Below are positions 61,923 to 64,000 of a stretch of DNA of 64,000 bases, piece by piece (within the stretch, counting starts at the first letter, position 1; each line of letters starts with the position of its first letter). Below the pieces are notes generated by a model. That model searched no databases. It was not told the DNA's origin and saw only the letters and a program-made list of their open reading frames with translations. The DNA comes from a virus: IMG/VR virus record IMGVR_UViG_3300017963_000209, positions 43,065-107,064 of that record. One strand, written 5' to 3'. The translations under genes were made by a program, and so were the position numbers.

Positions 61923-62424
61923 TGGCCGTACGATCGACGAAGAGGAGTTTGGGATCATCGCCAGGCTCGTCCGCGAGCTGGCGATCGAGTCCGTCGTGGA
62001 GTTCGGGATGGGTGTGTCGACGCATCTGTTCCGGACGCTGAAGTTCTATGCCGGCTTGGAGACGCACGAGCCCACGATCGCCTGCTTCCCCGAGCTGGAT
62101 AGGGCCGGCAAGGTCTACCGCGTGGATCTCTATAGGGAGGTCAAGCTGCTTCCGGTAAAGATGACCGTCGACCTGGTCTTCGTCGACGCCCCCGAGGCCT
62201 GGGACGAGACGATGCTGCACGAAAGTTGCGCCCGCTTCTTCCCTGTGCAGGCGGCTGCGGAGATCGCCGAGATGATCATCATGCACGACACCAAGCGGGA
62301 GGGAGAGCGGGCCACGATCTCTCGCTTGCTGGGTGATTGGACGGAGAAGCGGTTCGATACTGCACGCGGTCTATCGTTGTTCAACAGAAAGAGGAAGAAG
62401 TCATGTGGCTCTGTACCCGAGTAG
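61909..62424 (+). CDS. Methyltransferase-fold-like protein
   Basis: A 171-residue protein. LAIESVVEFGMGVSTHLF near 30-45 resembles SAM-binding motif I, and VDLVFVDAPEAWDE near 86-99 resembles motif IV of class I methyltransferases. IIMHDTKREGE fits a cephalosporin-hydroxylase or FkbM-like glycan methyltransferase. Small for the family. It lies in the glycan cluster. Overlaps the next gene by 22 bases. Confidence 0.6.
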   Translation: MSPFDGRTIDEEEFGIIARLVRELAIESVVEFGMGVSTHLFRTLKFYAGLETHEPTIACFPELDRAGKVYRVDLYREVKLLPVKMTVDLVFVDAPEAWDETMLHESCARFFPVQAAAEIAEMIIMHDTKREGERATISRLLGDWTEKRFDTARGLSLFNRKRKKSCGSVPE

Positions 62425-62732
62425 GGATGTGGGAGCAGCCTCCCGGCACCATCTACCAGACCTTCGAGCCTATGATCCTCGGTCCCTTGATGATCAAAGG
62501 GGAGAACGTCGGGGACAACGACTGGTTTGAGATGCCGTTGGGCCTCCAGATGCAGGAATCACCGGACGACGGGCGCTGGCAGGCCGTGCTCGATTGCTCA
62601 ACCTGCCGCGAGGCCACCTTCGATCCCGAGCTGCGGTACCTGGTCTACGACTCCCGGGATGTCGAGTCGTTGATCGCCAAGCTGAAAGGCGAGATGCACG
62701 AGGTGATGGACGTCAACTATCCGGTGGAATGA
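62403..62732 (+). CDS. Small hypothetical protein
   Basis: A 109-residue protein; AGAGGAAG precedes ATG 62403. It appears globular with two cysteines close together (DCSTCRE). No function recognised. It lies between the methyltransferase-like and sulfotransferase-like genes. Confidence 0.6.
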   Translation: MWLCTRVGMWEQPPGTIYQTFEPMILGPLMIKGENVGDNDWFEMPLGLQMQESPDDGRWQAVLDCSTCREATFDPELRYLVYDSRDVESLIAKLKGEMHEVMDVNYPVE

Positions 62733-62733
62733 C

Positions 62734-63384
62734 ATGTTCTTCTCCTACGCCCACAAGCTGCTGTTCGTCCATCCGCCCAAGTGCGGCGGCTCCTCGATCG
62801 CGCAGATCCTGGCCCGGGCCACGGGGGCCAGGGAGAACGCCCTGGACATGGAGCCGGAGCTGCCCAAGCTCTGCTCCGTGAGGCTAAAGCACCTGCCCGC
62901 CAAGGCCATCAAGGAGCTGCTGCGCAACGACCCGCTCTGGGATGAGCTGTACATCTTCACCACGGCCCGCAACTCCTGGGCTCGCTTCGTCTCGCTCTAC
63001 TTCCACCTGCGGGAGAAGGTGCCCAAGAACTTCGGCGGCACGCCGTTCCACCGGCAGTTCGTGGCGGACGCCCAGCGTTACGGTTTTCGTCACTGGCTGG
63101 ACAAGTACCTGGGCGGCCCCTACTGCGAGTCATTGGCCTTCTACGTGATCGGGGAAGGGCGTAAGCTGTTGGTCGATCGGATCTTCCCCGAGCCTTGGAA
63201 CGACGACGTCCGTAACGCTCTCAGGAGTCTGGGATTGAATACCCCGGCGCAGATGCCCGTGCTCAACCGGAGAAGGAAGAGCCGCAAGCACTACAGCGAC
63301 TACTACAACACTCCACTTCGCCGCAAGGTCCGCAAGGCGTGTGCCTGGGAGATCGAGCGGTTTGGCTTCACTTTCGACGAGTGA
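62734..63384 (+). CDS. Sulfotransferase family 2-like protein
   Basis: A 216-residue protein. FVHPPKCGGSSI (11-22) is the PAPS-binding 5' loop of Sulfotransfer_2-type (carbohydrate) sulfotransferases, and FTTARNSWARFVSLYF (75-90, R79) the 3' loop. It would sulfate a sugar in the same cluster. It is unlike the first sulfotransferase and so is not a recent duplicate. It starts one base after the previous stop. Confidence 0.82.
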   Translation: MFFSYAHKLLFVHPPKCGGSSIAQILARATGARENALDMEPELPKLCSVRLKHLPAKAIKELLRNDPLWDELYIFTTARNSWARFVSLYFHLREKVPKNFGGTPFHRQFVADAQRYGFRHWLDKYLGGPYCESLAFYVIGEGRKLLVDRIFPEPWNDDVRNALRSLGLNTPAQMPVLNRRRKSRKHYSDYYNTPLRRKVRKACAWEIERFGFTFDE

Positions 63385-63402
63385 TTACGGGAGAAAGACG
63401 CC

Positions 63403-63852
63403 ATGTACGTGAAAAACGTGCTTGTAGCTTTGTTGTTTGCGATAATCGTGCTCGCCGGACAGGCTCCCTGCCCGGCGAACGAACCTCTTGCCTACTACTC
63501 CAGGCCTCACAGGGCGTTGGACCGCCTGGCCGAGGGCTATGCTCGGTGGATGGCGATTCATCGGACTCAGGGTGGTCATCACGGGTGGAGCGAGGGCCGG
63601 TGGCAGGCAGCATTGAGAGCGACGGGAGGAAGCAGGGCAGCCGAGATTACCGCCGAGACGTGGCCGAACCAGCCGAACCTCTCTTGGGAGGAGCAGTGGG
63701 CGGAGTATGCCAAGGACTGGTCTCGATCCAGGGGGCAAGGAGGTGGCGCCAATCATTGGGGCGTAGCCGGCAGGAGACATCGCTGGATCGGAACCGGTTC
63801 AGCTCGTGGGCGTAACGGCACCTGGTATGGGTGCTTGATCGCCGTAGATTAG
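63403..63852 (+). CDS. Secreted CAP-like protein
   Basis: A 149-residue protein. A standard signal peptide (VKNVLVALLFAIIVLAGQAPCPA, with a lipobox-like LAGQAPC) leads to a mature part whose end (NHWGVAGRRHRWIGTGSARGRNGTWYGCL) resembles the C-terminal half of CAP/SCP-domain proteins. Their function in bacteria is largely unknown. Gene start ATG 63403 follows GGGAGAAAGACG. Confidence 0.6.
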   Translation: MYVKNVLVALLFAIIVLAGQAPCPANEPLAYYSRPHRALDRLAEGYARWMAIHRTQGGHHGWSEGRWQAALRATGGSRAAEITAETWPNQPNLSWEEQWAEYAKDWSRSRGQGGGANHWGVAGRRHRWIGTGSARGRNGTWYGCLIAVD

Positions 63853-63861
63853 GAGGAACTC

Positions 63862-64000
63862 ATGAACAGACGTGACTTCATCATCAAGACGGCCGGTGCC
63901 GGTGCTTTGGCTGCGACCGGTCTCGGTTTCACCGGCAAGTCCGAGGCAAAGGAGGCTTCGCCGGCAGCTTCTTGCGTGGCCAAAGATGAGAGGCTGTACC
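63862..64000 (+). CDS. Tat-signal protein, 3' end outside window
   Basis: Only 46 codons are visible. NRRDFIIKTAGAGALAATG is a typical twin-arginine signal (RR at 3-4), with a hydrophobic core and probable cleavage near SEA. AGGAGG lies right before ATG 63862. Such signals often precede oxidoreductases, sulfatases or hydrolases, but the mature part is not in the window. Confidence 0.8.
   Translation, partial: MNRRDFIIKTAGAGALAATGLGFTGKSEAKEASPAASCVAKDERLY

Overview
The window is a stretch of a large, GC-rich, tailed-phage-like genome. Every supported gene lies on the + strand. Genes are packed almost without gaps, often joined by ATGA or TAATG stop/start overlaps, and many have clear AGGAGG-type ribosome binding sites. 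A portal-like protein, very large Ala/Gly-rich proteins and a complete phage-style replication set argue for a virus rather than a host chromosome. No tRNA, rRNA, CRISPR array, integrase or terminase was recognised. The host cannot be read directly. Twin-arginine signal peptides, a TatA protein and a CAP-like secreted protein point to a host with a working Tat pathway. A planctomycete-like host is possible but only a weak inference.

Replication and recombination (1-38,257). Genes in order include an SbcC/Rad50-like ATPase (5' end outside the window), an SF2 helicase, a DnaB-like helicase, a DnaG-like primase, a 1,199-residue uracil-glycosylase/exonuclease/family-A polymerase fusion, thymidylate kinase and a protein with an acidic then lysine-rich tail. 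A RecA-like recombinase, ThyX, two PP-loop (PAPS-reductase-like) proteins, a Spo11/Top6A-like protein, TatA, a DEDDh exonuclease, a RuvC-like nuclease, a DNA methyltransferase and an HhH-GPD DNA glycosylase follow. Small unknown genes lie between them. The set could replicate, thymidylate-supply, repair, modify and recombine the genome with limited host help.

Module boundary (36,758-38,387). One possible attenuator-like pair of competing hairpins and one good Rho-independent terminator separate replication genes from virion genes.

Virion and cell-organisation genes (38,388-58,007). These include a Pro/Gln-repeat protein, the portal, three glycosyltransferases, a tubulin/FtsZ-like GTPase, a methyltransferase, a 538-residue and a 1,124-residue putative virion protein, a metallophosphoesterase, a Tat-exported protein and a C2H2 zinc-finger protein.

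Glycan-modification cluster (58,808-63,384). Two sulfotransferase-like proteins flank a glycosyltransferase-MurB fusion and a polysaccharide pyruvyl transferase-like protein. A secreted CAP-like protein and a second Tat-signal protein follow, the latter cut by the window end.

The least expected observations are an 18-bp palindrome, extendable to about 24 bp, repeated at four dispersed places; the GT-MurB fusion; the tubulin-like GTPase; phage TatA with two Tat substrates; a cysteine in place of the second P-loop glycine in both RecA-fold ATPases; and a DnaJ-type zinc finger inside the polymerase. All assignments come from reading motifs by eye; no database search was run.
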